64,000 bases of DNA from an uncultured Lachnospiraceae bacterium (GTDB taxonomy: Bacteria > Bacillota > Clostridia > Lachnospirales > Lachnospiraceae), in contig CADBEN010000005.1 of NCBI GenBank assembly GCA_902793685.1, forward strand, positions 62,001 to 126,000. The letters are read 5' to 3'. Every line of letters starts with the position of its first letter. Positions within the stretch are counted from its first letter, which is position 1. The notes beneath the pieces were generated by a model that did no database searches, was not told the DNA's origin, and worked only from the letters and a program-made list of their open reading frames with translations. Position numbers and translations under genes: made by a program. Positions 25,646 through 34,109 of this stretch are shown one piece after another.

Positions 25646-26797
25646 ATGGAGTTCGGATTAGACAAGAAACACACTATGGCCCGTTCGCTTTTCAGAGAGT
25701 TCGCTGAAAACGAAGTCAAGCCGCTTGCTCAGGAGGTAGATGAGACTGAGCAGTTCCCCGTCGAGACCGTCAAGAAGATGGCACGTTACGGCTTCATGGG
25801 TATTCCGATCCCGAAGCAGTACGGCGGCCAGGGCGCGGATATTCTCACCTATGCAATGTGCGTTGAGGAGCTGTCCAAGGTCTGCGGCACCACCGGCGTT
25901 ATTGTTTCCGCTCATACCTCTCTCTGCATGGATCCGATCCTTACCTTCGGAACCGAAGAGCAGAAGATGAAGTATCTTCCGGATCTGGCCAGCGGAAAGA
26001 AGCTCGGCGCATTCGGTCTGACCGAGCCGGGCGCAGGAACCGATGCGCAGGGACAGCAGACCAAGGCTGTTCTTGACGGCGACGAGTGGGTCCTCAACGG
26101 ATCCAAGTGCTTCATCACCAATGGTAAGTATGCAGACGTCTACATCGTCATCGCAGTGACCGGCACCGTCGAGAAGCGCGGCAGAATGATGAAGGAGATT
26201 TCCGCATTCATCGTTGAGAAGGGCACCCCGGGATTCACCTTCGGTGTGAAGGAGAAGAAGATGGGTATCCGCGGATCCGCTACCTACGAGCTGATCTTCC
26301 AGGATTGCCGTATCCCGAAGGACGCTCTGCTCGGCCAGAAGGGCAAGGGCTTCAACATCGCAATGCACACCCTGGACGGCGGCCGTATCGGTATCGCTGC
26401 GCAGGCTCTGGGAATTGCAGAGGGCGCTCTTGAGAGAACCGTCGAGTACGTCAAGGAAAGAAAGCAGTTCGGCCGCACCCTGGCTCAGTTCCAGAACACC
26501 CAGTTCCAGCTCGCTGACATGGCAACCAGAGCAGAGGCTGCACAGCTCCTGGTCTACAAGGCTGCATGGGCGAAGCAGAATCAGGCTCAGTACGGCGTCG
26601 AGGCTGCAAAGGCGAAGCTCTTCGCCGCAGAGGCTGCTATGGCGATCACCACCAAGGCTGTCCAGCTGCACGGCGGCTACGGCTACATCAGAGAGTATGA
26701 TGTTGAGCGTATGATGCGTGATGCGAAGATCACCGAGATCTACGAAGGAACTTCTGAAGTCCAGCGCATGGTCATTTCCGCAAACTTACTGAAATAA
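25646..26797 (+). CDS. bcd: Butyryl-CoA dehydrogenase
   Basis: A 383-residue acyl-CoA dehydrogenase that reduces crotonyl-CoA to butyryl-CoA. The catalytic base Glu367 in YEGTSEVQRM has the same number and context as in the well-studied Megasphaera enzyme. FAD-binding blocks FGLTEPGAGTDAQG and ITNGKYADVYIVIA are present. With the adjacent EtfB and EtfA it is expected to bifurcate electrons from NADH to crotonyl-CoA and ferredoxin. The low-potential electrons could in turn feed the HgdC activator. The start follows ATGGAGGAAGG. Confidence 0.97.
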   Translation: MEFGLDKKHTMARSLFREFAENEVKPLAQEVDETEQFPVETVKKMARYGFMGIPIPKQYGGQGADILTYAMCVEELSKVCGTTGVIVSAHTSLCMDPILTFGTEEQKMKYLPDLASGKKLGAFGLTEPGAGTDAQGQQTKAVLDGDEWVLNGSKCFITNGKYADVYIVIAVTGTVEKRGRMMKEISAFIVEKGTPGFTFGVKEKKMGIRGSATYELIFQDCRIPKDALLGQKGKGFNIAMHTLDGGRIGIAAQALGIAEGALERTVEYVKERKQFGRTLAQFQNTQFQLADMATRAEAAQLLVYKAAWAKQNQAQYGVEAAKAKLFAAEAAMAITTKAVQLHGGYGYIREYDVERMMRDAKITEIYEGTSEVQRMVISANLLK

Positions 26798-26814
26798 TTT
26801 AGGAGGGACATATC

Positions 26815-27621
26815 GTGAAAGTTATCGTATGCATTAAGCAGGTTCCGGATACCAAGGGCGGCGTTGCTTTCAACCCGGACGGAACGCTGAACAGAGCTGC
26901 CATGCTCGCTATCATGAACCCGGATGACAAGGCTGGACTGGAAGCAGCACTGAGACTGAAGGATCAGTTCGGCGCAGAGGTCACTGTCCTCACGATGGGC
27001 CTTCCGAAGGCAAAGGACATGCTGATCGAGGCTATGGCAATGGGCGCAGACAAGGCTGTCCTCGTTACCGACAGAAAGCTCGGCGGCGCAGACACCTGGG
27101 CTACCTCCTCCACCATCGCAGCTGCGATCCGCAAGCTGGACTATGACATCATCATCACCGGCCGTCAGGCTATCGACGGCGATACCGCACAGGTCGGACC
27201 GCAGATCGCGGAGCACCTGGGCCTCCCGGTCATCTCCTACACCCAGGAACTGAAGATCGAGGGAGACTACGCAATTGTCAAGCGTCAGTATGACGACAGA
27301 TATCACATCCTGAAGGCAAAGCTTCCGTGCCTCTGCACCGCTCTGGCAGAGCTCAATGAGCCGCGTTATCAGACTGTCGGCCGCATCTTCGACTATGTCG
27401 ACAGAATCGACGGAAATGATCCGGAAGTCATGACTGTTTACGGCAGAGACGATCTTGATACCCTGAAGGACGAGGACTGCGGACTTGCAGGATCCCCGAC
27501 CAAGATCGCGAAGGCTTCCGATAAGGTCAGAAAGGGTGCCGGAACCAAGGTCAATTTCGACACTCCCGAGGAGTCCGTTGCATATCTGATGGAGCAGTTA
27601 ACCACGAAGCACATCATCTGA
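26815..27621 (+). CDS. etfB: Electron transfer flavoprotein beta subunit
   Basis: A 268-residue EtfB. It begins MKVIVCIKQVPDTKG, and the family motif around ITGRQAIDGDTAQVGPQIAEHLG is intact. Its place beside bcd suggests the Bcd-associated bifurcating class, in which EtfB holds the flavin that splits the NADH electron pair; sequence alone does not prove bifurcation. Translation starts at a GTG seven bases after TAGGAGGG. It lies 17 bases after bcd. Confidence 0.96.
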   Translation: MKVIVCIKQVPDTKGGVAFNPDGTLNRAAMLAIMNPDDKAGLEAALRLKDQFGAEVTVLTMGLPKAKDMLIEAMAMGADKAVLVTDRKLGGADTWATSSTIAAAIRKLDYDIIITGRQAIDGDTAQVGPQIAEHLGLPVISYTQELKIEGDYAIVKRQYDDRYHILKAKLPCLCTALAELNEPRYQTVGRIFDYVDRIDGNDPEVMTVYGRDDLDTLKDEDCGLAGSPTKIAKASDKVRKGAGTKVNFDTPEESVAYLMEQLTTKHII

Positions 27622-27660
27622 TGCTCTGCTGAGTCTGAATAAAAAATTGCGAGGTTGAAC

Positions 27661-28713
27661 ATGAACTTAGAAGAATATAAGGGTGTATTTATCTTTGCCG
27701 AGCAGGTGGACAACAAAATCAGCGGTATCGCTTTTGAACTGGTCGGCAAGGCAAAGGATCTGGCAGCAGATCTGAACACGACTGTGACCGCTGTCCTTCT
27801 GGGAAGCGGTATTACCGAGAAGGCAAACGAGCTGGCCGAGTACGGCGCTGACAGAGTCATCGTCGTAGACGATCCGGCACTTGAGACCTACATGACCGAG
27901 CCGTATACCCACGCTCTTTCCAGCGTGATCAACGAGTTCAAGCCGGAGATCATGCTTGTCGGCGCGACCCCCATCGGCCGTGACCTTGGACCGAGCGTTT
28001 CCGCCCGTGTCGCCACCGGCCTTACCGCTGACTGCACGAAGCTGGATATCGGTGATTTCCCGCTTAAGCCTGTTCCGGGCAAGGAAGATGAGCAGAAGCA
28101 CAATCAGCTCCTCATGACCCGTCCGGCATTCGGCGGCAACACCATCGCTACCATCGCCTGCCCGAACAACCGTCCGCAGATGGCAACCGTCCGTCCGGGC
28201 GTTATGCAGAAGAAGCCGCGCGTTGCCGGCGCTACCTGCGAAGTCGTTTCCTACAACCCGGGCTTTGAGAAGAACTCCAAGTATGTCGAGATCCTGGAAG
28301 TCGTCAAGGCCATCAAGGACACCGTCGACATCATGGATGCAAAGATCCTGGTCTCCGGCGGCCGTGGTGTCGGCAGCCCCGAGAACTTCAAGATCCTTGA
28401 GGATCTGGCAAAGGCAATCGGCGGCGAAGTTTCCTGCTCCCGTGCTGTTGTCGACGCAGGCTGGAAGCCGAAGGATCTCCAGGTCGGACAGACCGGTAAG
28501 ACCGTCCGTCCGCAGGTCTACATTGCGTGCGGTATCTCCGGCGCGATCCAGCACCTGGCAGGTATGGAAGAGTCCGATCTGATCATCGCGATCAACAAGG
28601 ACGAGACTGCTCCGATCTTCGATGTTGCTGATATCGGCATCGTCGGCGACCTGAACAAGATCGTTCCGGCTCTGACCAAGGAAATCGAAGCATTCGTCGC
28701 TGCTAAGAAGTGA
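27661..28713 (+). CDS. etfA: Electron transfer flavoprotein alpha subunit
   Basis: A 350-residue EtfA that pairs with EtfB and delivers electrons to Bcd. The C-terminal FAD domain is clear, with VSGGRGVGSPENF, CSRAVVDAGW and YIACGISGAIQH. No N-terminal ferredoxin domain is present. The ATG at 27661 is preferred over a TTG at 27655, though the ribosome site (GCGAGG) is weak and translation may be coupled to etfB. It is the last gene of the operon and is followed by a terminator. Confidence 0.96.
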   Translation: MNLEEYKGVFIFAEQVDNKISGIAFELVGKAKDLAADLNTTVTAVLLGSGITEKANELAEYGADRVIVVDDPALETYMTEPYTHALSSVINEFKPEIMLVGATPIGRDLGPSVSARVATGLTADCTKLDIGDFPLKPVPGKEDEQKHNQLLMTRPAFGGNTIATIACPNNRPQMATVRPGVMQKKPRVAGATCEVVSYNPGFEKNSKYVEILEVVKAIKDTVDIMDAKILVSGGRGVGSPENFKILEDLAKAIGGEVSCSRAVVDAGWKPKDLQVGQTGKTVRPQVYIACGISGAIQHLAGMEESDLIIAINKDETAPIFDVADIGIVGDLNKIVPALTKEIEAFVAAKK

Positions 28714-28755
28714 TCTGCGTAAGCAGGGCACAGATAGCAGTCTGAATCTGCCCAA

Positions 28756-28803
28756 AAGGACGGAGGGACATGGCGTATCATGTCTCTCCGTCTTTCGTTT
28801 CTC
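28756..28803 (+). terminator. Terminator of the butyrate operon
   Basis: A 17-bp stem with two G-U pairs (28756-28772 with 28779-28795, six-base loop) is followed by CGTTTCTC. The T-run is short, so some readthrough is possible. Confidence 0.75.
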
Positions 28804-29050
28804 CCGGCCGGAAAAGCTTTTACCTGTGTTCAAGTTCCGCGGGCGGAATTTCAAAAAGACAGCCCGGAATCAGGATCAAAGTAGTTAAATAATTCACAAT
28901 CTCATCCTGTGCAGGCCGTTTTCCCTGTGAAATGTGATGCGAATCAGAAGTCTAAGCTGCATAATTTGTATAGAAATACCCATTTGTCCTCCTGATAATT
29001 GACTTTCGGCTTGTTAAAAGAACGAAAATAAACATTCGGTCGCCATTGTG

Positions 29051-29090
29051 TTGAAAACAATCAGCGGAAGCGTTATCATCCAGATGATAA
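29051..29090 (+). promoter_or_regulatory. Promoter and overlapping palindromic operator of the NRPS-like gene
   Basis: TTGAAA (29051-29056), 17 bases and TATCAT (29074-29079) form the promoter. The perfect inverted repeat TTATCATC/GATGATAA (29073-29080 and 29083-29090) covers the -10 box. Two small hairpins follow in the leader, CCGCT/AGCGG and CAGCCC/GGGCTG. The rest of the 28804-29188 gap is AT-rich and holds nothing else I can support. Confidence 0.6.
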
Positions 29091-29188
29091 AACAACATGC
29101 AACCGCTGTGAAAGCGGCAGCCCGAATCTAAGGGGCTGGTCAATATAGTAATGTAAACGCCGTTCCATAAGAAATTACGGAGGAAAAC

Positions 29189-32100
29189 ATGAGTAAGGCG
29201 AAAAAAGAAGTCACACAGGAAACCGTTGAGAGAGTGAAGGATAAGGTTGTCAAGGCGATCGCGGAAGAAGTGAAGATCATCCAGGAGACTGTCGAGGATG
29301 TGAAAAAGGAGATCGCGCAGAACTCTCTGGACGAGCCGGTCGACGATTATATGGTCCCGGAAGGCGTAGGGATCCGGAAGGGAGATTATCCGGAGCAGGA
29401 TCCGGAGACCACGAAGACCCTCTGGGATCTCGTGGAACAGGCCGCGAGGCTCTTTGGGGACAAGACCTTCCTTCGCTACGAGAAGGATGACGAGATCTAC
29501 GAGAAGAGCTACCGGGAATTCCTGGAGGACGCCACGAAGCTGGGAGTCTGGGCGGAGGAGATCTCCGATGTCATGGGACACCGCCTGCACGCAGCCCTCA
29601 TCGGCCGCGCCTCCTGGCAGTATCTGGCAGCGATGTTTGCCACGGCGGGTGCCGGCGGCATCGCGATTCCGATGGACGTGCAGCTGACCAACGAAGCGTT
29701 TGTCACGAACATTACCAAAGCGGAGACGGACGTCGTGTTCTATGACTGGGAGTTCCATTCCCAGGTCAGCTATATCAAGGAGCACTGCCCGCAGATCAAG
29801 AAGTTCGTATGTCTGCAGGAAATGAAAAAGCGTGACTGTGTCGCGAAGATCCTCGCGAAGATCGAGGAGTTCCCGGCGAAGATCGCGGATTTCGCGCCGA
29901 TGGCCCGGGAAGAGGACTGCGCACTGATCATCTTTACCTCCGGCACCACCGGAAACGCGAAGGGCGTCATGCTGAGCCACAGGGCTCTGATCGACAACAC
30001 CTTCTGCACCGATGAGGATGCGGATTCCTTCAACCAGGTGATCCTGAACGTGCTGCCCTTCAATCATGTGTTCTGCCTGAACTGCGACGTGTTCATCACC
30101 ATGCGCTACGGAAGCACCCTCTGCTTCTGCGGGAACCTGAACAAGATGCTCTACTACATCAACCTGTTCCAGCCCCACTTCATGCGTGTGGTGCCGATGA
30201 TGGCAAAGGCGCTGAACAGCCGCGCCCTCATCACCCTGAAGCAGGATCCTTCCCTGACGCCGGAGGAGGCGGGAAGGAAGGTCTGGGGACAGAACCTGAA
30301 GAAGCTGGCCAGCGGCGGCGGATACCTTGCGCCGGAACTGGCGGAAAGCCTGGAGAAGTTCGGGCTTCAGATCGGCCAGGGCTACGGCATGTCCGAGTGT
30401 TCCCCGAAGATCTCCGTGGCCATCTATGACCGCCCGGACAAGCGGAAGTCAGTGGGACAGGTGGTCCGCAACTGCCATGTGAAGATCGTGGACGGCGAGA
30501 TCCGCGTAAAGAGTCCCTCCGTCATGATGGGTTATTATAATGATCCGGAGCGTACCCGCGAAAGCCTGACGAAGGACGGGTGGCTTTGCACCGGCGACCT
30601 CGGATATGTGGACCGGGAGGGCTTCCTCTACCTGACGGGCCGGAAGAAGAACCTCATCATCCTGGAGAACGGCGAGAACGTTTCCCCGGAGTCCATCGAG
30701 AACCTCTTCGACGGAGATCCGCTGATCAGCGATATCCTGATCTACGAGAAGGATCACCGGATCGCGGCGGCAGTCTATCCGAACTATGAGTACGCCAACA
30801 CGCAGAAGATCAAGGATATTGCCGCTGCAGTGCAGGAAAAGATCCGTATGATCAGCGACACTCTTCCGACCTACTCCCGGATCGCGGATGTGATCGTCAG
30901 GAAGAACCCCTTCGAGAAGACTTCCTCCAGGAAGATCATCCGCAGCAAGTACTTTGCGGGCGAGGAGCAGCAGGCGGAGAAGGCAGAGGCCGCGAAGCGC
31001 GAGGCGCCGAAGACCGAGATCCAGAAACAGCTCTTCGAGATCGTCACCACGGTGCTCGGAAACGACGCCATCGGCATGAGCGACGATTTCTACGAGAACG
31101 GCCTGGATTCCCTGGGCAGCGTCATGCTGGTCGAGGACATCCGCTCCAGGATGGGATTCACCATCACATTCAACCAGCTGCTGCAGAACGGCAGTATCAT
31201 GAAGCTGGAGAAGCTGATCCAGAGCGGCGCAGGAGAGCAGGCGCCGGAGACCTATCCTGTGCGGAAGGTCTATCCGCTGACGTCGATGCAGAAGTACTTC
31301 GCATACGTCATCCCGGGCAACACCACCGGCAACCTGCCCTTCACCTTCGAACTGGACGAGACCGTGGACCTTCCGCGGCTGAAGGCAGCCATCGAGGACG
31401 TGATCGACGCGCACCCGGGCGTCAAAGGCATCATCCGCTTCGACGGAAAGCAGCTCATGCTGTACCGCGACGACAAGCGGAAGATCGACATCCCGATCAT
31501 CAAGGTCACGGACGAAGAGTGGCCGGCAGTGAAGGACGGCCTGCTCAAGGCCTTCAGATTCGACGGAAAAGATCAGCTCTTCCACATCGCCCTCTATGAG
31601 ACCGAGACCTCGCAGTACATGCTCTTCGACGTCGCGCACATCATGGGTGACGGTATTACCATGAACATCCTTCTGGAGGATGTCAACAAGCGCTATGCGG
31701 GCGAGGAGATCGAGCGCGAGACCTACACCTTCTACGACTACATCGTGGACGATGAGAAGCGCACCGCGGCAGGCGTCCGGAAGAAGAACATTGAGTATTA
31801 CGACAACCTGCTGAAGGGGAGCCGTATTACCCGCAGTATCCTGAACAGGAAGGAACGGATGGATCTCTCCCACGCGGAGCAGAACGTCATCCGGAAGAAG
31901 TTCGACCGGCTGGTGAAACAGAAGATCCAGTATTTCTGCCGTCAGAACGGTATTTCCGAGAACGTCCTGTTCCTGACTGCCTTCAATTACTGCACCATGC
32001 TGTTCTCCAACGAGAACGATATCTTCACGAACAGCATCCACAGCGGACGTACCGACGGCCGCTGGAGAAGGATCGCGGGCCCGCTGTTCCTGACCTATTA

Positions 32101-32599
32101 CTGCAGATACCAGGTCCTTCCGCACGAGACCACCATCAATCTCCTGAAGCGGACCGGCCAGCAGATCATGGACACGATGCAGAACTTCATCTCTGTCCCG
32201 AGAGAGGGGGAGATGTTCTTCCAGTACCAGGGCGACATCATCAACATTCGTGAGATCGGCGGCGCTCCGGCAAAGCCCATCCACCTGCAGCTCGATTCCC
32301 TGCCCTTCCACATGCAGGTCATGAGCTATGAGGACGGCTGGTATACGGAGCTGCGCTACTGGGAGAACCGTTTCGACCCGGCACAGCTGGAGATCTTCCT
32401 GAACTGCTACGAGGAAGTCATCAACGCCATGCTGGAGGAGCGCTCCGCCCGGAGACTGAAGAAACACATTTCGGAGGAGTATTTCCCATTTCCCAAAGCA
32501 CTTCTTCGCCACGGCAGGAGAGCTGAACGCCGAGGCCGGTTTCGAACTGATCCCGGACAAGGCGGAAAAGGACCGCGTGAAGATCTATGTGCTGGATGA
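29189..32599 (+). CDS. NRPS-like protein: AMP-ligase, carrier and condensation domains (frameshifted)
   Basis: As read, 1136 residues. A charged coiled helix (1-60) precedes an AMP-forming acyl/aryl ligase domain (~70-590), with FTSGTTGNAKGVMLSH, GYGMSECSP, YYNDPERT and TGDLGYVDREGFLYLTGR. A phosphopantetheine carrier follows, with Ser641 in NGLDSLGSV. Next is a condensation-type domain (~690-1115), whose HHxxxDG motif is AHIMGDG, keeping the second, catalytic His. After residue ~1100 the frame turns into unrelated Arg-rich sequence, because of a 7-bp tandem duplication at 32481-32494. Removing one copy joins this frame to the 32577-33029 frame, giving 1277 residues. It may load an acyl or amino acid group for a lipopeptide or modified lipid; the product is unknown. 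Confidence 0.82.
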   Translation: MSKAKKEVTQETVERVKDKVVKAIAEEVKIIQETVEDVKKEIAQNSLDEPVDDYMVPEGVGIRKGDYPEQDPETTKTLWDLVEQAARLFGDKTFLRYEKDDEIYEKSYREFLEDATKLGVWAEEISDVMGHRLHAALIGRASWQYLAAMFATAGAGGIAIPMDVQLTNEAFVTNITKAETDVVFYDWEFHSQVSYIKEHCPQIKKFVCLQEMKKRDCVAKILAKIEEFPAKIADFAPMAREEDCALIIFTSGTTGNAKGVMLSHRALIDNTFCTDEDADSFNQVILNVLPFNHVFCLNCDVFITMRYGSTLCFCGNLNKMLYYINLFQPHFMRVVPMMAKALNSRALITLKQDPSLTPEEAGRKVWGQNLKKLASGGGYLAPELAESLEKFGLQIGQGYGMSECSPKISVAIYDRPDKRKSVGQVVRNCHVKIVDGEIRVKSPSVMMGYYNDPERTRESLTKDGWLCTGDLGYVDREGFLYLTGRKKNLIILENGENVSPESIENLFDGDPLISDILIYEKDHRIAAAVYPNYEYANTQKIKDIAAAVQEKIRMISDTLPTYSRIADVIVRKNPFEKTSSRKIIRSKYFAGEEQQAEKAEAAKREAPKTEIQKQLFEIVTTVLGNDAIGMSDDFYENGLDSLGSVMLVEDIRSRMGFTITFNQLLQNGSIMKLEKLIQSGAGEQAPETYPVRKVYPLTSMQKYFAYVIPGNTTGNLPFTFELDETVDLPRLKAAIEDVIDAHPGVKGIIRFDGKQLMLYRDDKRKIDIPIIKVTDEEWPAVKDGLLKAFRFDGKDQLFHIALYETETSQYMLFDVAHIMGDGITMNILLEDVNKRYAGEEIERETYTFYDYIVDDEKRTAAGVRKKNIEYYDNLLKGSRITRSILNRKERMDLSHAEQNVIRKKFDRLVKQKIQYFCRQNGISENVLFLTAFNYCTMLFSNENDIFTNSIHSGRTDGRWRRIAGPLFLTYYCRYQVLPHETTINLLKRTGQQIMDTMQNFISVPREGEMFFQYQGDIINIREIGGAPAKPIHLQLDSLPFHMQVMSYEDGWYTELRYWENRFDPAQLEIFLNCYEEVINAMLEERSARRLKKHISEEYFPFPKALLRHGRRAERRGRFRTDPGQGGKGPREDLCAG
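32481..32494 (+). repeat. 7-bp tandem duplication causing the frameshift
   Basis: ATTTCCC occurs twice in direct succession (32481-32487 and 32488-32494). With one copy removed, the reading becomes EEYFPKHFFATAGELNAEAG and continues in the downstream frame without a stop. Confidence 0.85.
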
Positions 32600-33029
32600 G
32601 CGCTTCAACAAGAAGCCTTTCGGCGGCTGGGGAAGACTGTATGTCGCAGGCGTCCGTCCTTCCCAGGCGGTCGATGAGATCAGCAACCCCTTCCGTCCCG
32701 GAACGCTGTTCGACACCGGCATCGAAGCCCGGATCCTTCCGGACGGCCGGATCGACTTCCTGGAGAACAGCGGACGTATTGTCCTGACTGACGGCGCTCA
32801 CGGAAGACGTTATTATGATCTCGGCATCCTGGAGAAGACGCTGGACGGCGTGCAGCATGTGGACGCGGTGCACGCGTACCTGGCCTACAGCACCGATATC
32901 AATGAGATGAAGCTCGGCATGGACGTCGAGGTGGCGAAGGATTCCTTCATCAACCGCCTCCGTACTGCTGCCGGCGCAAGTCTGGGAGAGCAGATGATCC
33001 CGGCGGTGGTGAACCTGACCAGCCGTTAA
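32577..33029 (+). pseudogene. Detached C-terminal part of the NRPS-like protein (partial adenylation domain)
   Basis: This 150-residue frame is the displaced end of the gene that starts at 29189. Its sequence resembles the C-terminal core of an NRPS adenylation domain: IYVLDERFNKKPFGGWGRLYVAG, FDTGIEARILPDGRIDFL and SGRIVLTDGAHGRR. The domain lacks the N-terminal ATP-binding core and so is partial even in the restored protein. The frame is open further upstream (from ~32495), and the first ATG-like start has no ribosome site, so it is unlikely to be translated alone. The combined length minus 7 bases is an exact multiple of three. Confidence 0.8.
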
Positions 33030-33057
33030 GTCATTCTTTTCAGACTTTCGGATTATT

Positions 33058-33113
33058 ATGCCGCATTTTCGGCTTCTTATGGTATAACTGTAAGAAGGCC
33101 GCGAATGCGGCAT
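33058..33113 (+). promoter_or_regulatory. Promoter inside a nested palindrome, upstream of the response regulator
   Basis: ATGCCGCATT (33058-33067) and AATGCGGCAT (33104-33113) form outer arms, and TTCTTA/TAAGAA form inner arms. The extended -10 TGgTATAAC (33080-33088) lies in the loop. A further TGCGGCAT copy occurs at ~33142. These look like binding sites for a dimeric regulator, perhaps the response regulator itself. Confidence 0.55.
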
Positions 33114-33156
33114 ATTTCTTTGCAGAACATGGCGCACGAAGTGCGGCATTTCCGTG

Positions 33157-33188
33157 AAAAGGACAAAAGGACAAAAGGATAAAAGGGA
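33157..33188 (+). repeat. Four tandem 8-nt repeats in the response-regulator leader
   Basis: Four copies of AAAAGGRN (AAAAGGAC, AAAAGGAC, AAAAGGAT, AAAAGGGA) lie directly ahead of the ATG at 33198. Each carries a Shine-Dalgarno-like AAGG. Confidence 0.8.
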
Positions 33189-33197
33189 CGGGGCATC

Positions 33198-33998
33198 ATG
33201 AAGATACTTGCGGTGGATGATGAGAAGCTTGCGCTGGACGGACTTGTGCGCGCCATCCGCGCCGCGGCTCCGGAGGCTGAAGTCTTCGGATTCCGGGATC
33301 CCGCGGAAGCGCTCCGGTGCGCGGAGACGAACGCTCTGTACGCAGTTTTTCTGGACATCGAAATGCGCGGGATGGACGGGATCACACTGGCAAAACAGCT
33401 GCTTCAGGCGGAGCCTAAGACCAACATCATTTTTACGACCGGATACGGGGAATACGCGGGCAGGGCTTTCGACATTCATGCCAGCGGCTACATCATGAAG
33501 CCGGTGACGGAAGAGAAGGTCCGCGCGGAACTCAGTGCCCTGCGCTACCGGCCTGCAGCGGAAGCAAAACCGCAGCTCGTGATCCGGGCGTTCGGAAATT
33601 TCGAGGCCTATGTCGGCGGGGAGCCGGTCCGCTTTCAGACCGGAATGGCGAAGGAACTGCTTGCTTACCTGGTGGACCGCCGCGGAGCGGTCTGTTCCAA
33701 CGGAGAACTGCTGTCGGCGCTCTGGGAGGACGAGAGCGAGGACAGCAGCCATATGTCCTACCTCAAGAAGATCCGCCGGAGCCTCTTTGACACACTGGAG
33801 GCCGTGGGCTGCGGGGATGTGATCGCCCGTTCCAGGGGCGGCCTGGCGATCCTTACGGACAAGATAGACTGCGATTATTACCAGTATCTGGAGCACGGGA
33901 ATGAGCCGGGCATGCCGCCGCTGTACCGCGGTGAGTATATGATGCAGTACAGCTGGGCGGAGTTTACCCACGGGATCCTGGAGCGGGAGTCAGGATAA
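33198..33998 (+). CDS. Response regulator with C-terminal winged-helix (SARP-type) domain
   Basis: A 266-residue two-component regulator. Residues 1-~120 are a receiver domain with the acidic pocket VDDEK, phospho-acceptor Asp53 (AVFLDIEM) and the conserved Lys in GYIMKPVTEEK. Residues ~130-230 form an OmpR-like winged helix of the SARP kind (LVIRAFGNFEAYVGGEPVRFQ, KELLAYLVDRRGAVCSNGELLSALW-type segment). No histidine kinase is encoded in the window next to it, so it is an orphan here. It follows the NRPS-like gene and precedes a Na+ symporter, either of which could be its target. Confidence 0.88.
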   Translation: MKILAVDDEKLALDGLVRAIRAAAPEAEVFGFRDPAEALRCAETNALYAVFLDIEMRGMDGITLAKQLLQAEPKTNIIFTTGYGEYAGRAFDIHASGYIMKPVTEEKVRAELSALRYRPAAEAKPQLVIRAFGNFEAYVGGEPVRFQTGMAKELLAYLVDRRGAVCSNGELLSALWEDESEDSSHMSYLKKIRRSLFDTLEAVGCGDVIARSRGGLAILTDKIDCDYYQYLEHGNEPGMPPLYRGEYMMQYSWAEFTHGILERESG

Positions 33999-34023
33999 AA
34001 AGATTTATTTTTATACAAGGCTG

Positions 34024-34094
34024 TGTTATAATTCTCGCATTACGGTTAAAAAGCCGGAGAATACTGCGAGTCTCCGGAGAATATCGTACCGTAA
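34024..34094 (+). promoter_or_regulatory. Extended -10 promoter and nested hairpin leader of the symporter gene
   Basis: TGtTATAAT (34024-34032) is a perfect extended -10 element. The transcript leader then folds: TTACGGT (34040-34046) pairs with ACCGTAA (34088-34094), and CCGGAGA (34054-34060) pairs with TCTCCGG (34071-34077). No T-run follows, so a translational or stability role is more likely than attenuation. Confidence 0.6.
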
Positions 34095-34109
34095 ATCAAG
34101 GGGGTTTTT

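Noticed and set aside
33030..33197. A separate small gene between the NRPS-like fragment and the response regulator.
   Set aside because: No frame there has a ribosome site. The stretch is explained by palindromes, a promoter and tandem repeats.
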